A stretch of 64,000 nucleotides of DNA from Zobellia barbeyronii (GCF_018603515.1 NZ_JACATN010000003.1:620001-684000); one strand, 5' to 3'; counted from the stretch's first letter, positions 27,039 through 36,632 are shown. The notes: generated by a model not told the origin, from the letters alone. A program made the numbers and translations.

Positions 27039-28892
27039 ATGATCTTGAACGGAACCAAAACCATACAAAATAACCCACTTGTAAAACAGCTGCCAACGGC
27101 CACTGTTTTCACGAACAAAAAGTTCGAGGTTATTTATGCGTCCGACAAGTTTATGAGTGACTTTTCTTTTGAAGCTAAAAACACTTTTGGCAAACCAATC
27201 AATGAACTTTTCACAACCCTTAGTGACAATTGGGAGAAAAAACTTTACAATTACCTTACGGATGAGTCTCATGATGCGAATCTAAATTACACTCTAAAAA
27301 GTGCTGCCGGTTCAAAATGGTATAAATGGGCATGTACAGCATGGCAAAATGATACTGGCGAAACCATTGGTCTTATTATTCACTTTGAAGATATTACCGA
27401 AAAAAAACTTAAAAACGAAGAAGGAGATAGACTTCAATCGCTTTTGGACGCTATGTGCGAGATTAGTCAGATTGGAGTTTGGGATTACGATATTTTAAAT
27501 GACAAACTTGTATGTTGTGATGTGATTCGCAAAATATATGATGTTGACCAAGATTACGAATTTACGTTTGATGCTGCCATTTCTTCCTATAAAGATGGAT
27601 ACAGTAGAAATACCGTATCTATGTTGGTTCATGAAACCATGAGCAAGGGTACCAAATGGAACGAAAAATTACAGTTTAGAACTTCCAAAGGAAAAGAAAT
27701 TTGGGTTCAAATAGCCGGTATGCCAACCTATTTAGATGGCAAAATAGTGGGCGTTAAAGGAACTTTACAAAATATTGAAAAAGAGGTACAATCAGAAACC
27801 AAGACCAAAGAAAATGAACTCTTACTCCGCACGCTTATTGACAATTTGCCATTAAACGTATTTATAAAAGATACTGAATCTAGAAAAATTCTGGTTAACA
27901 AATCAGAATGTGACTATATGGGTGTTGACAATGCCGATAAATTATTGGGGAAAAGTGATTTTGAGCTTTTCAATGAGGATGTTGCATCACTTTCTAGAGC
28001 TGAGGACCTACAAGTAATGGAAACTCTTATTCCTATATTAAGTAGGGAGACTATAAACGAAACTAAAGACGGTAGAATAGCTACTTTCCTTACTTCAAAA
28101 ATACCTTTGTTAGGAAATAATGGTAAAGCTCAGGGTCTGGTAGGCATCAGTATGGATATCTCGGACATCAAGCAAAAGGAACAAGAATTACGTGACCTTA
28201 TAAACGTTACCTCACAACAGAACAGGAAACTGGTAAACTTTGCTCACATTGTTTCTCACAACCTACGTTCACATACCGCTAACTTCTCCATGTTATTGGA
28301 TTTTCTTACCAACGAAAAAAACGAAGAAGAAAAGACCCACATTGTTAAAATGCTTACACATGCATCGGATAATTTATTGGAGACATTAGAAAATCTGAAC
28401 GAGGTAGTGGCGATCAACACGAACATCAATCTTGAACGAAAACCTATTCGATTAAATCAGCGCATAGTTTCCGTAAAACGAAATCTAAAAGAATTTTTAG
28501 TCAACAATAATGCTAAAATAATAAATGCGATATCTGAACATACGGCCATAAAAGTTATTCCTTCATATATAGACAGTATTTTAATGAACTTCATTACAAA
28601 TGCTGTAAAATATAAACACCCAGATAGACCACCATTAATTACGTTGAGTGCAATAAGCGAAAACGGATTTATAGTTCTATCTATTGAAGATAACGGCTTA
28701 GGTATTGATCTTAAAAAATACGGCGACAAATTATTTGGAATGTACAAGACCTTTCATGATCACAGTGACTCCAGAGGCATTGGTCTTTACATAACCAAAA
28801 ACCAAATAGAGGCAATGAACGGCAAAGTGACAGTTGCTAGTGAGGTAGGCGTAGGTACTACCTTCAAAATATATTTTAATGAACAAAATTGA
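27039..28892 (+). CDS. Multi-PAS sensor histidine kinase
   Basis: 617 residues with no TM segment, so a cytoplasmic kinase. Three PAS-like modules at about 15-120, 130-250 and 255-380 (the last with VGISMDISDIKQKE, a PAC tail). The dimerisation helix carries the phosphoacceptor His407 in HIVSHNLRSH, and the HATPase has NFITNAVKYKHP, EDNGLGIDL and GIGLYITKNQIEAMNG. The SHNLRSH box differs from the common SHELRTP and is typical of many Bacteroidota PAS kinases. It overlaps the response regulator by 14 bp; the two likely form one system. The signal is unknown. Confidence 0.92.
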   Translation: MILNGTKTIQNNPLVKQLPTATVFTNKKFEVIYASDKFMSDFSFEAKNTFGKPINELFTTLSDNWEKKLYNYLTDESHDANLNYTLKSAAGSKWYKWACTAWQNDTGETIGLIIHFEDITEKKLKNEEGDRLQSLLDAMCEISQIGVWDYDILNDKLVCCDVIRKIYDVDQDYEFTFDAAISSYKDGYSRNTVSMLVHETMSKGTKWNEKLQFRTSKGKEIWVQIAGMPTYLDGKIVGVKGTLQNIEKEVQSETKTKENELLLRTLIDNLPLNVFIKDTESRKILVNKSECDYMGVDNADKLLGKSDFELFNEDVASLSRAEDLQVMETLIPILSRETINETKDGRIATFLTSKIPLLGNNGKAQGLVGISMDISDIKQKEQELRDLINVTSQQNRKLVNFAHIVSHNLRSHTANFSMLLDFLTNEKNEEEKTHIVKMLTHASDNLLETLENLNEVVAINTNINLERKPIRLNQRIVSVKRNLKEFLVNNNAKIINAISEHTAIKVIPSYIDSILMNFITNAVKYKHPDRPPLITLSAISENGFIVLSIEDNGLGIDLKKYGDKLFGMYKTFHDHSDSRGIGLYITKNQIEAMNGKVTVASEVGVGTTFKIYFNEQN

Positions 28893-29283
28893 AAGCATTT
28901 GCATTATTGACGATGACCCTATTACGGTTTTTGGCATTCAAAAGATGTTGAGTCTTGTGGTTGATTGTAGTGACATTACGGTATACCGTAATGGTAAATT
29001 GGCAATAGAAGGAATTAAAAAGAGAATTGAGGAAAATAAAAAAACGCCTCAGGTAATTTTCTTGGACATTAATATGCCAATTATGGACGGGTGGCAATTC
29101 TTAGATGAATTTATAACCCTAAACTTAACAGATAAGGTAAGGGTAAACATTATCACCTCTTCTATTGACACCCTAGATTTGCAAAATTGGGAGGATTTCA
29201 AGAAAAAAACTGCCCATACCATTACCTTCAATAATAAACCCATCCGTAAAGAACACGTTGCCGAGATTACCAAAATTGCATAG
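28879..29283 (+). CDS. Single-domain response regulator
   Basis: A 134-residue receiver domain with no output domain. Phosphoacceptor Asp63 in VIFLDINMPIMDGWQF, acidic pocket CIIDDDP (8-14), switch Thr/Ser in ITSSID, and Lys in NNKPIRKEHV. It overlaps the histidine kinase gene by 14 bp, so it is very probably its phosphotransfer partner. Stand-alone receivers usually act by protein contact or in a phosphorelay. Confidence 0.92.
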   Translation: MNKIESICIIDDDPITVFGIQKMLSLVVDCSDITVYRNGKLAIEGIKKRIEENKKTPQVIFLDINMPIMDGWQFLDEFITLNLTDKVRVNIITSSIDTLDLQNWEDFKKKTAHTITFNNKPIRKEHVAEITKIA

Positions 29284-29305
29284 TATAAGCTTACCTGTTT
29301 TTGCT

Positions 29306-29313
29306 TATTTTTG
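29306..29313 (+). promoter_or_regulatory. Candidate -7 element directly before the M14 peptidase gene
   Basis: TATTTTTG matches TAnnTTTG and ends four bases before the ATG at 29318. A -33 TTG at the normal distance was not found, so it may be fortuitous; if real, the transcript would be leaderless. Confidence 0.35.
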
Positions 29314-29317
29314 ATAT

Positions 29318-31093
29318 ATGCGACGAATATCTACGAGTATCAACCCCTTCTTATTTACCATTCTTTTGGTAGTCGTACTGGTTTGTTTTTCATGCGAAAC
29401 AGAACAGCAGGACAAGACAGCAGATCATAAAACTCATTTTGAACTTAGTGATGGCAATGAAACTGCCACATATCTAGAAACAATAGATTTTTATATTCAT
29501 TTAGCTAAGGAGTTTCCTGAAATAAACATGCAGACTATTGGTGATACAGATAGTGGGCACCCACTACATATTATTACCTACAACCCTGACGGGGACTTCA
29601 ACTTTCAAAAAATAAGCGACAAGAAAACTATTCTTTTCATTAACAACGGCATACACCCTGGCGAGAGTGATGGTATTGATGCTACAATGATGCTGTATAG
29701 GGATTTTGCCACAGGTAAATTAAAGGCTCCAAAAAATACTGTGTTGGTCACTATACCCATCTACAATGTTGGTGGAGCGCTAAACAGGAACAGCTCAACC
29801 AGAGCAAACCAGAACGGACCTAAATCATACGGCTTTCGCGGGAACACACTTAACTATGACCTCAATAGAGACTTTATTAAGGCGGACACAAAAAATGCGC
29901 GAACATTTTTTCAAATCTTCCATATGGTTAAACCTGATATTTTTATAGACAACCATGTAAGTAATGGGGCGGATTACCAATACACGCTGACACACCTCTT
30001 TACCCAACACGACAAATTAGGTGGCGAATTGGGCAAATACGTTAACAATAAGATGATGCCGTCCCTAGAAAAATCATTGCAGGACGCGGAATGGGATATT
30101 ACTCCCTATGTAAATGTTTTTAACCAAGTACCGGAAAAAGGGTTTTCTCAATTTATGGATTACCCTAGATACTCTACAGGTTATACCACATTATGGAATA
30201 CGTTTGGCATGATGGTAGAAACTCACATGCTTAAACCTTACAAACAAAGAGTAGATGGCACTTATACTCTAATGACCAAAATGATTGATTTAGCAGAGAC
30301 AGATTTTAAACAAATAAAACAACTTAGAGCAGAAGCAAAACACAGACATAAAGATTGGACCCACTACCCTACCAAATGGCAGGTAGATACTACAAAAACT
30401 ACAATTTTAGATTTTAAGGGATATGAAGGTGACATACTTACCAGTGAAGTCACAGGGTTAACGCGTCTAAAATATGACAGAACCAGGCCCTTTACCAAAA
30501 AAGTAGCCTATCAAAATTTTTACAAAGCTGTTGATTCCGTGATAATTCCCGAAGCTTACATTTTAAAAAAGGGATGGCGTAAAGCTCTTTCGTTATTAGA
30601 ACTTAACAAAATAGACTATAACACCATTAAGAAAGACACGGTACTTACTGTACAATCGTACAAAATAGACAGCTACAAGACCTTAGACTACCCATACGAA
30701 GGCCATTACCCGCACTATGATACGGAAGTAACAAACTCCACTAAAAAACTAAAATTTCAACAAGGGGATATTATCATTCCTACGGAGCAAGAAGGTATTA
30801 GGTATATTTTGGAAACCTTGGAACCCGAAACAAAAGATTCTTTCTTTAATTGGAATTTTTTCGATTCGGTTTTACAACAAAAAGAAGGTTTCTCTCCTTA
30901 CGTGTTTGAAGATGAAGCAGCAAAATTACTAGAAGAAAATCAAATATTGAGAGATAGTTTCCTTTCAAAGAAAGCTAACGACACAACATTTAACACTAAT
31001 TGGTACGTGCAACTAGATTGGCTTTATAAACATTCGGACCATTATGAAGCGGCCCATTTGCAATATCCGGTATATAGAATAATGAAAAACTAA
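29318..31093 (+). CDS. M14 family zinc carboxypeptidase-like lipoprotein
   Basis: 591 residues. The signal ends in LVCFSC with the lipid-modified Cys at about 26. The M14 zinc ligands are visible as His113 and Glu116 (GIHPGESDG) and His213 (DNHVSNGADY), with substrate-binding Arg in NRDFIKAD nearby. The C-terminal half (about 340-590) has no family I recognise. It is likely a periplasmic or surface peptidase; other M14 members act on peptidoglycan or proteins. It converges on the NUDIX gene with 3 bp between stops. Confidence 0.85.
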   Translation: MRRISTSINPFLFTILLVVVLVCFSCETEQQDKTADHKTHFELSDGNETATYLETIDFYIHLAKEFPEINMQTIGDTDSGHPLHIITYNPDGDFNFQKISDKKTILFINNGIHPGESDGIDATMMLYRDFATGKLKAPKNTVLVTIPIYNVGGALNRNSSTRANQNGPKSYGFRGNTLNYDLNRDFIKADTKNARTFFQIFHMVKPDIFIDNHVSNGADYQYTLTHLFTQHDKLGGELGKYVNNKMMPSLEKSLQDAEWDITPYVNVFNQVPEKGFSQFMDYPRYSTGYTTLWNTFGMMVETHMLKPYKQRVDGTYTLMTKMIDLAETDFKQIKQLRAEAKHRHKDWTHYPTKWQVDTTKTTILDFKGYEGDILTSEVTGLTRLKYDRTRPFTKKVAYQNFYKAVDSVIIPEAYILKKGWRKALSLLELNKIDYNTIKKDTVLTVQSYKIDSYKTLDYPYEGHYPHYDTEVTNSTKKLKFQQGDIIIPTEQEGIRYILETLEPETKDSFFNWNFFDSVLQQKEGFSPYVFEDEAAKLLEENQILRDSFLSKKANDTTFNTNWYVQLDWLYKHSDHYEAAHLQYPVYRIMKN

Positions 31094-31096
31094 TGC

Positions 31097-31684
31097 TTAT
31101 GCCCCAAAAAGGATTTTTATATTGTTGTAAGAATTTAAAAGTGCTTCTTGGATCTTTTTGGGACCTTTCCACTTTGCTTTAATTATTCCTTCCTTCTTTT
31201 CTGGCTTAAGTTTTCCCATGAAACTAGTTCTCATTGCATACCAATGCACCTCTTTTAGAGTATACACCCCATTATTGCTGAATATATGATAGGTAATTCT
31301 AAGGAAGTTCTCTATCCGTAAATCTTTTACACCAGTTTCTTCCATAACTTCTCTTATGGCACAAGCTTCTATAGACTCACCTTTATCCAATTTTCCTTTT
31401 GGCAAATCCCATTTATCATTTCTATAGATAAATAGCACCTCTCCCAAGTCATTCGTAACCACTCCACCCGCTGCAACTACTAGCGGAATTTTATGAGTAA
31501 ACTTCTTAAGAATATCCTCATGATTAGGGTGATATATGTAGGCTTCGGTCAATTTTTTCTTCCTCAACGCCTTTATAGCTTCTTGAATAGAAGCTTCGTT
31601 TAGCAAAAAATATTCACCACCTCCAGTTTCCGAGAGTTTATTTGTTAGGATCAAAGGCAATTCGTTCACAAAAACTTTATACAT
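31097..31684 (-). CDS. NUDIX hydrolase
   Basis: 195 residues from the ATG at 31684 (MYKVFVNELPLILTN); in-frame ATGs at 31693 and 31717 would overlap pyrE. The NUDIX box is complete, from GKLDKGESIEACAIREVMEE to TGV, fitting G-x5-E-x7-REU-x-EE-x-G-U, at about residues 110-135. The N-terminal 70 residues are outside the core domain. These enzymes cleave nucleoside diphosphate-linked compounds; no substrate is obvious. Its start is 7 bp from that of pyrE on the opposite strand. Confidence 0.88.
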   Translation of the reverse strand: MYKVFVNELPLILTNKLSETGGGEYFLLNEASIQEAIKALRKKKLTEAYIYHPNHEDILKKFTHKIPLVVAAGGVVTNDLGEVLFIYRNDKWDLPKGKLDKGESIEACAIREVMEETGVKDLRIENFLRITYHIFSNNGVYTLKEVHWYAMRTSFMGKLKPEKKEGIIKAKWKGPKKIQEALLNSYNNIKILFGA

Positions 31685-31687
31685 TTG
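31680..31687 (+). promoter_or_regulatory. pyrE -7 element immediately before the start codon
   Basis: TACATTTG matches TAnnTTTG and ends four bases before the pyrE ATG at 31692. TTCG at 31661-31664 lies near the -33 position. This predicts a leaderless pyrE mRNA. Confidence 0.55.
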
Positions 31688-31691
31688 CGTC

Positions 31692-32333
31692 ATGGTTTTA
31701 GACAAAAATACCGCCAAGAAAACGGCCGAACTTCTATTGCAAATTAATGCAATTAAGTTGAAACCGGAAAATCCTTTCTCATGGGCTTCCGGATGGAAAT
31801 CTCCAATCTATTGTGATAATAGAATAATACTCTCCTATCCTGTCATTAGAAACTTCGTTAGAGAAGAAATGGCAAAGCAGGTAGAAGCACTTTATGGCAA
31901 ACCGGATATTATTGCCGGAGTAGCCACTGGCGCTATAGGAATTGGGGCTTTAGTTGCAGATTTCTTAGGACTTCCGTTCATATACGTAAGACCTGAGCCA
32001 AAATCTCACGGAAGAAAAAACCAGATTGAGGGGCAATTAGAACCCAATCAAACAGTAGTAGTTATTGAAGATTTAATTAGTACTGGAAAAAGTAGTTTGA
32101 ACGCTGTAGACGCTTTAACGGAGGCTGGCGCCAATGTTAAGGGCATGTTAGCCATTTTTACTTACGGTTTTGATGTTGCGCAAAGTAATTTTGAAGAAAA
32201 AAATGTTTCTTTAAACACATTAAGCGACTATGAGCATCTAATTGAGCAAGCTTCAGACACTAAATTTATTAAAGAAGATCAGTTAAACACCTTATTTGAA
32301 TGGAGAAAAAATCCATCTAAATGGCAACAATAA
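31692..32333 (+). CDS. pyrE: Orotate phosphoribosyltransferase
   Basis: 213 residues. It makes orotidine 5'-phosphate from orotate and PRPP. The PRPP-binding loop VVVIEDLISTGKSS is at about 122-135, FSWASGWKSPIYCDNR at the N-terminal part is the orotate-binding region, and VRPEPKSHGRKNQIEG is the mobile catalytic loop. It starts 7 bp from the divergent NUDIX gene and is followed 7 bp later by an SRPBCC gene, probably cotranscribed. Confidence 0.96.
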   Translation: MVLDKNTAKKTAELLLQINAIKLKPENPFSWASGWKSPIYCDNRIILSYPVIRNFVREEMAKQVEALYGKPDIIAGVATGAIGIGALVADFLGLPFIYVRPEPKSHGRKNQIEGQLEPNQTVVVIEDLISTGKSSLNAVDALTEAGANVKGMLAIFTYGFDVAQSNFEEKNVSLNTLSDYEHLIEQASDTKFIKEDQLNTLFEWRKNPSKWQQ

Positions 32334-32340
32334 TAGTACT

Positions 32341-32733
32341 ATGCACATAGAAACACCTCAAAAAGATATTTCAAAGGGAGACAAAGAAGTCTATGATTTC
32401 TTGACAGACCTAAAGAATTTCGAAAAATTGATGCCGGATAATATCGATAAGTTTGAAGTAATAAACGAAGATCGATTTCTTTTTGCACTAAAAGGCATGC
32501 CTCAAATTGTATTGGAACGCCAAACCCAGACTCCTAACAGTCAAATTATTTTAGGTGCAGCAAGCGATAAATTACCATTTACGTTAACTGCAGATATTAT
32601 TGCCGTAAGCGATACAGAAAGTAAAGTGTCTTTAAGTTTTGAAGGTAAGTTTAACGCTATGATGGCTATGATGATCAAGCATCCCATAACAAATTTTATG
32701 GGTACTTTATCTGATAACTTAACGAAGATTTAA
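32341..32733 (+). CDS. SRPBCC-fold protein of unknown ligand
   Basis: 130 residues from the ATG at 32341 (MHIETPQKDISKGDKEVYDFLTD), which is preferred over an upstream ATG at 32296 inside pyrE. The pattern (N-terminal strand, two short helices VYDFLTDLKNFEKLMPD, long antiparallel sheet, C-terminal helix FMGTLSDNLTKI) is that of the START/SRPBCC superfamily, which binds hydrophobic ligands. It is probably cotranscribed with pyrE. Its stop codon abuts the stop of birA on the other strand. Confidence 0.75.
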   Translation: MHIETPQKDISKGDKEVYDFLTDLKNFEKLMPDNIDKFEVINEDRFLFALKGMPQIVLERQTQTPNSQIILGAASDKLPFTLTADIIAVSDTESKVSLSFEGKFNAMMAMMIKHPITNFMGTLSDNLTKI

Positions 32734-33465
32734 TTAGTAGAGCAATTTCACCTCTTTAATATCAAATTCTTTTAGCACGTTGTCCTCAAGCGTTATTTGA
32801 AGTCTCCCTGTTGGTGAAACTCCGCGAATAAAGCCCATGAACAACTCATTTTGTTTATTCTCAAAAGTTGAGGGTTTGTCTTTTCTAAAAAGAACCTCTT
32901 CGTAAGCTTTCCAGAGATTTTCTATGCTATTAGTATTTGATTCTAAAAAAATTGATTTTAGGTTTTCTACAACTTCATGTAGTAGCTCATCTAAGTCAAA
33001 ATTGCTCCCTAATATCAGTTTTAAAGACGATGCATTTTCCAGTTCACCAAAGAAGGTTTGGTTAACATTAAGGCCAATTCCTATAATAGCGGTATTTATT
33101 AAATTTCCAGAAAGAATATTTTCAATAAGAATTCCACAAATTTTTGAAGTACCTGACAGAATGTCGTTGGGCCATTTTATACTTAAATCTGGCACTTGGT
33201 GCGCCTTTAAGGTTTTGTAAACGGCTAGCGAAACACAAATGTTTAAAACAAAATAATCAGTAACACTTAAACCCAAATCCTGTCTTAAAACACTAAACGT
33301 AAGGTTTTTACCAGAATCAGATTCCCATTTAGCACCCATCTGACCTTTACCTTTCAGCTGTTTTTTTGCGGTAATTACTGTAAAATCAGCCCCCAAACCA
33401 TCAGACAACAAACGCTTTAAATATGCGTTTGTAGAGTCCGTGGCATCAAGTTTGATTATGTTCAT
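32734..33465 (-). CDS. birA: Biotin--[acetyl-CoA/pyruvate carboxylase] ligase
   Basis: 243 residues: a monofunctional BirA with the catalytic and C-terminal domains but no N-terminal helix-turn-helix, so it ligates biotin without acting as a repressor. The biotinyl-AMP loop appears as LKGKGQMGAKWESDSGKN, and SIKWPNDI is the conserved second motif. Its likely substrates include the pyruvate carboxylase encoded at 18995-22447 and acetyl-CoA carboxylase elsewhere. The stop codon abuts that of the SRPBCC gene. Confidence 0.93.
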   Translation of the reverse strand: MNIIKLDATDSTNAYLKRLLSDGLGADFTVITAKKQLKGKGQMGAKWESDSGKNLTFSVLRQDLGLSVTDYFVLNICVSLAVYKTLKAHQVPDLSIKWPNDILSGTSKICGILIENILSGNLINTAIIGIGLNVNQTFFGELENASSLKLILGSNFDLDELLHEVVENLKSIFLESNTNSIENLWKAYEEVLFRKDKPSTFENKQNELFMGFIRGVSPTGRLQITLEDNVLKEFDIKEVKLLY

Positions 33466-33531
33466 GCTAGGCTTATTTAGAATATATTGTATCTATTATA
33501 AAAAACTAGGTCTAAAAGAACAAAAAAATAA

Positions 33532-33539
33532 TAACTTTG
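33532..33539 (+). promoter_or_regulatory. rsfS-ftsH promoter -7 element
   Basis: TAACTTTG matches TAnnTTTG, 19 bp before the rsfS ATG. It lies in the divergent interval between birA and rsfS. Confidence 0.5.
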
Positions 33540-33558
33540 TACAAACTAAAATTTTTGA

Positions 33559-33942
33559 ATGCAAAAAAGCAAAGCCAGTGCAGATGAACTAATTGCATTG
33601 ATATTACAGGGAATAGAAGAAGTTAAGGGTCATGATATTTATTTACTTGATCTTAGAGATATAGAAAACACAGTTTGTGACTACTTTATAATTAGTAACG
33701 GTACTTCAAACACACATGTAAACGCCATAGTAGGATCAGTTCGTAAAATCGTTAGTAAAGCAATCCAAGATAAACCTTGGCATGTAGAAGGCGAAGACAA
33801 TGCGGAATGGGTACTAATGGATTACGTTAATGTTGTTGTACATGTTTTCCAGAAACATATTCGGGAGTATTATGATATTGAGGGCCTTTGGGGAGACGCT
33901 AAAGTAACCAAGATAGAAAGTAGTAGCAGTTTGAATCAGTAA
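33559..33942 (+). CDS. rsfS: Ribosome silencing factor
   Basis: 127 residues of the RsfS (Iojap) family: VKGHDIYLLDLRDIENTVCDYFIISNGTSNTHVNAI and WVLMDYVNVVVHVFQKHIREYYDIEGLWGDA are characteristic. It binds uL14 on the 50S subunit and blocks joining with the 30S when nutrients are low. It precedes ftsH by 9 bp, a common arrangement in Bacteroidota. Confidence 0.95.
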   Translation: MQKSKASADELIALILQGIEEVKGHDIYLLDLRDIENTVCDYFIISNGTSNTHVNAIVGSVRKIVSKAIQDKPWHVEGEDNAEWVLMDYVNVVVHVFQKHIREYYDIEGLWGDAKVTKIESSSSLNQ

Positions 33943-33951
33943 AAAAAAATA

Positions 33952-35955
33952 ATGGCTAAAGATAACAACACGAATACAAAGAAACCGAAGTTCAGCTCAT
34001 GGTGGATTTATGGATTGATCGCAATACTTTTAATTGGTTTTCAATTTATAGGTAGTGGCAACTTAGCCAGTACAAAAAAAACAACAACTTCTGAGTTACA
34101 AGAATACCTTAGAAATGGTGATGTCAAAGAAATTATGATCATTACCAATACCCGTCAGGCTAAAGTCTTCCTAACAGACGAAGCTATGGCAAAGGATGTT
34201 CATAAAGATGTAGCTGAAAAGCCATTACTTCCTTCAACAGGTGTTGTACCTCAGTATGTGTTGGATTATGGTGATTTACAGAACTTTGAGAATGAAATAA
34301 AGAACATAAAAAAAGAAAATAACCTAGATACTATTGTCGATTATGATACTGACAATAATTATCTAATGGACCTTCTTTTAGGCATATTACCTTTTGTTCT
34401 AATAATTGGTATTTGGATTTATTTGATGCGTAGAATGTCTGGCGGCGGCGGCGGCGGTGCTGGTGGCCAACTCTTTAACATTGGAAAATCTAAAGCAAAA
34501 CTTTTTGACGAGAAGACAGACACTAGAACATCTTTCAAAGATGTTGCTGGTCTAGAAGGCGCAAAAGAAGAAGTCGAAGAAATTGTTGAGTTTCTTAGAA
34601 ACCCGGACAAGTATACTTCTCTTGGAGGAAAGATACCTAAAGGAGCCCTTCTTGTAGGTCCTCCGGGAACAGGTAAGACCCTTTTAGCGAAAGCTGTAGC
34701 AGGAGAAGCTAAAGTACCTTTCTTCTCTCTGTCTGGTTCTGATTTCGTGGAAATGTTTGTTGGTGTTGGTGCGTCTAGAGTACGTGACCTTTTCAAACAA
34801 GCTAAAGATAAATCACCTGCCATTATATTTATAGATGAGATAGATGCTATTGGCCGTGCACGTGGTAAAAACAACTTTACCGGTTCTAATGATGAACGTG
34901 AAAACACACTTAACCAGCTACTTACTGAGATGGACGGTTTTGGTACAAACACCAACGTTATTGTATTAGCCGCTACCAACCGTGCAGATGTATTGGATAA
35001 AGCATTAATGCGTGCTGGACGTTTTGACAGACAGATATATGTAGACTTACCGGACATTAGGGAACGTGAAGAAATTTTTGAAGTTCACCTAAGACCTATT
35101 AAAACTGCTGAAGCTTTAGATACAGAATTTTTAGCGAGACAAACACCTGGTTTCTCTGGTGCGGACATTGCCAATGTTTGTAATGAAGCTGCATTGATTG
35201 CTGCCAGAAAAGAGAAAAAAGCCGTTACTAAACAAGATTTCTTGGATGCCGTTGACAGAATTGTTGGTGGATTAGAGAAAAAGAATAAAATAATCACTCC
35301 TGGTGAGAAGGAAACTATTGCTTACCATGAAGCGGGTCATGCCACTACAAGTTGGATGCTTGAACATGCTGCTCCGTTGGTGAAAGTAACTATCGTCCCA
35401 AGAGGTCAATCCTTAGGCGCTGCATGGTATTTACCAGAAGAACGCCTTATTGTTCGTCCAGAGCAAATGCTAGATGAAATGTGTGCCACTATGGGTGGTA
35501 GAGCTGCTGAAAAAGTTATTTTCAACAAGATTTCTACAGGAGCTTTAAGCGATTTGGAAAAAGTAACCAAACAAGCCAGAGCAATGGTAACTATCTACGG
35601 TCTTAATGAAGAGATTGGTAACGTTACCTTTTATGATTCTTCAGGGCAAGATTCATATGGTTTCTCAAAACCTTACAGCGAGGATACTGCCAGAAAGATT
35701 GACAAAGAGATTTCTAAAATTATTGAAGAGCAATACCAAAGAGCTATTCAAGTATTGACCGATAATAAAGACAAGCTTACTATTCTTGCTGAAAGATTAC
35801 TAGAAAAAGAAGTTATCTTTAAAGAAGACTTAGAGAAGATTTTCGGCAAAAGAGATTTCGGTGAAACATTCGATAAAAAAGGACAAGAAAAACTTTCTGC
35901 CAACAAATCATCCGCCGAGGATACTGTAGCAGAAGAAGATGAAGAAAATAAATAA
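33952..35955 (+). CDS. ftsH: ATP-dependent zinc metalloprotease FtsH
   Basis: 667 residues. Two TM helices (about 16-34 and 141-161) enclose a periplasmic domain of about 105 residues; then a Gly-rich linker (SGGGGGGAGGQ), the AAA+ domain with Walker A GPPGTGKT starting at residue 236 and Walker B IIFIDEIDAIG, the SRH region, and the M41 protease with HEAGH at 459-463. It degrades misfolded membrane proteins and regulates lipid enzymes such as LpxC in other bacteria. An acidic C-terminal tail (about 645-667) completes it. It heads a run of membrane-lipid genes. Confidence 0.97.
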   Translation: MAKDNNTNTKKPKFSSWWIYGLIAILLIGFQFIGSGNLASTKKTTTSELQEYLRNGDVKEIMIITNTRQAKVFLTDEAMAKDVHKDVAEKPLLPSTGVVPQYVLDYGDLQNFENEIKNIKKENNLDTIVDYDTDNNYLMDLLLGILPFVLIIGIWIYLMRRMSGGGGGGAGGQLFNIGKSKAKLFDEKTDTRTSFKDVAGLEGAKEEVEEIVEFLRNPDKYTSLGGKIPKGALLVGPPGTGKTLLAKAVAGEAKVPFFSLSGSDFVEMFVGVGASRVRDLFKQAKDKSPAIIFIDEIDAIGRARGKNNFTGSNDERENTLNQLLTEMDGFGTNTNVIVLAATNRADVLDKALMRAGRFDRQIYVDLPDIREREEIFEVHLRPIKTAEALDTEFLARQTPGFSGADIANVCNEAALIAARKEKKAVTKQDFLDAVDRIVGGLEKKNKIITPGEKETIAYHEAGHATTSWMLEHAAPLVKVTIVPRGQSLGAAWYLPEERLIVRPEQMLDEMCATMGGRAAEKVIFNKISTGALSDLEKVTKQARAMVTIYGLNEEIGNVTFYDSSGQDSYGFSKPYSEDTARKIDKEISKIIEEQYQRAIQVLTDNKDKLTILAERLLEKEVIFKEDLEKIFGKRDFGETFDKKGQEKLSANKSSAEDTVAEEDEENK

Positions 35956-36013
35956 GAATATTTAGCGTTTTCTTTAACTAGAGGAGAACACGCATTGAGT
36001 TTTATAAGAGCAA

Positions 36014-36628
36014 ATGGGGCTATTTGACAAATTATTCGGCGGTGGTAAGCAAAAGAAGGTTTCCAAAGAAACAGCGGAAACCAGAGGTGCGCATATGCCC
36101 GACCTGAACATTCCTGTAGACGAGAAATTTACCATACATTTTAAACAAAATGGTGGTAAATTTCTTTACTGCGATTCATTTTCTGAAATTTCTCAGGCGG
36201 TAAAGAATATCGTTAATGAGAATAGCTGGCAGGAACACCCCTTCTATGTCATGAACCCAAAGCTGAAAGAAAAGTTTGCAAAAGAAAACATCAGATTTAC
36301 AGATACTAGTAGGGATAGTGAAGTCTTTTTCACCACTTGCGAGCATTTAATCGCTCAAAATGGATCTATATTGGTTTGTTCTAATCAACTAATGGATAAA
36401 AAACTGAACGAACTACCTTACAATGTAATCGTATTTGCCACTACTAGTCAGCTAGTAGAGTCTATAGGCGAAGGTTTAAAAACGATTAAGAAAAAATACG
36501 GTCATAACATTCCAGCCAACATTACTACACTAAAGCACTTTCAAGCAAATGAAGGAAATTCAGATGATTTCCTAACTTACGGAAGCAGTTCTAAGAATTT
36601 GTACCTTTTACTTCTGGAAGACCTATAA
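36014..36628 (+). CDS. LUD domain protein (LutC/YkgG-like)
   Basis: 204 residues. The C-terminal two-thirds match the LUD fold of LutC (DSEVFFTTCEHLIAQNGSILVCSNQ, LPYNVIVFATTSQLVESIGEGLKTIKKKYG). LutC works with LutA and LutB in lactate oxidation, but neither is near this gene. Its place between ftsH and cdsA, 4 bp before cdsA, suggests a different role in this lineage. The N-terminus MGLFDKLFGGG looks like a short amphipathic membrane-targeting helix; that is inference. Confidence 0.8.
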   Translation: MGLFDKLFGGGKQKKVSKETAETRGAHMPDLNIPVDEKFTIHFKQNGGKFLYCDSFSEISQAVKNIVNENSWQEHPFYVMNPKLKEKFAKENIRFTDTSRDSEVFFTTCEHLIAQNGSILVCSNQLMDKKLNELPYNVIVFATTSQLVESIGEGLKTIKKKYGHNIPANITTLKHFQANEGNSDDFLTYGSSSKNLYLLLLEDL

Positions 36629-36632
36629 TAGT

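Noticed and set aside
34419-35057. A 212-codon minus-strand frame inside ftsH
   Set aside because: Antisense shadow of the AAA+ domain; composition is that of a reverse complement.
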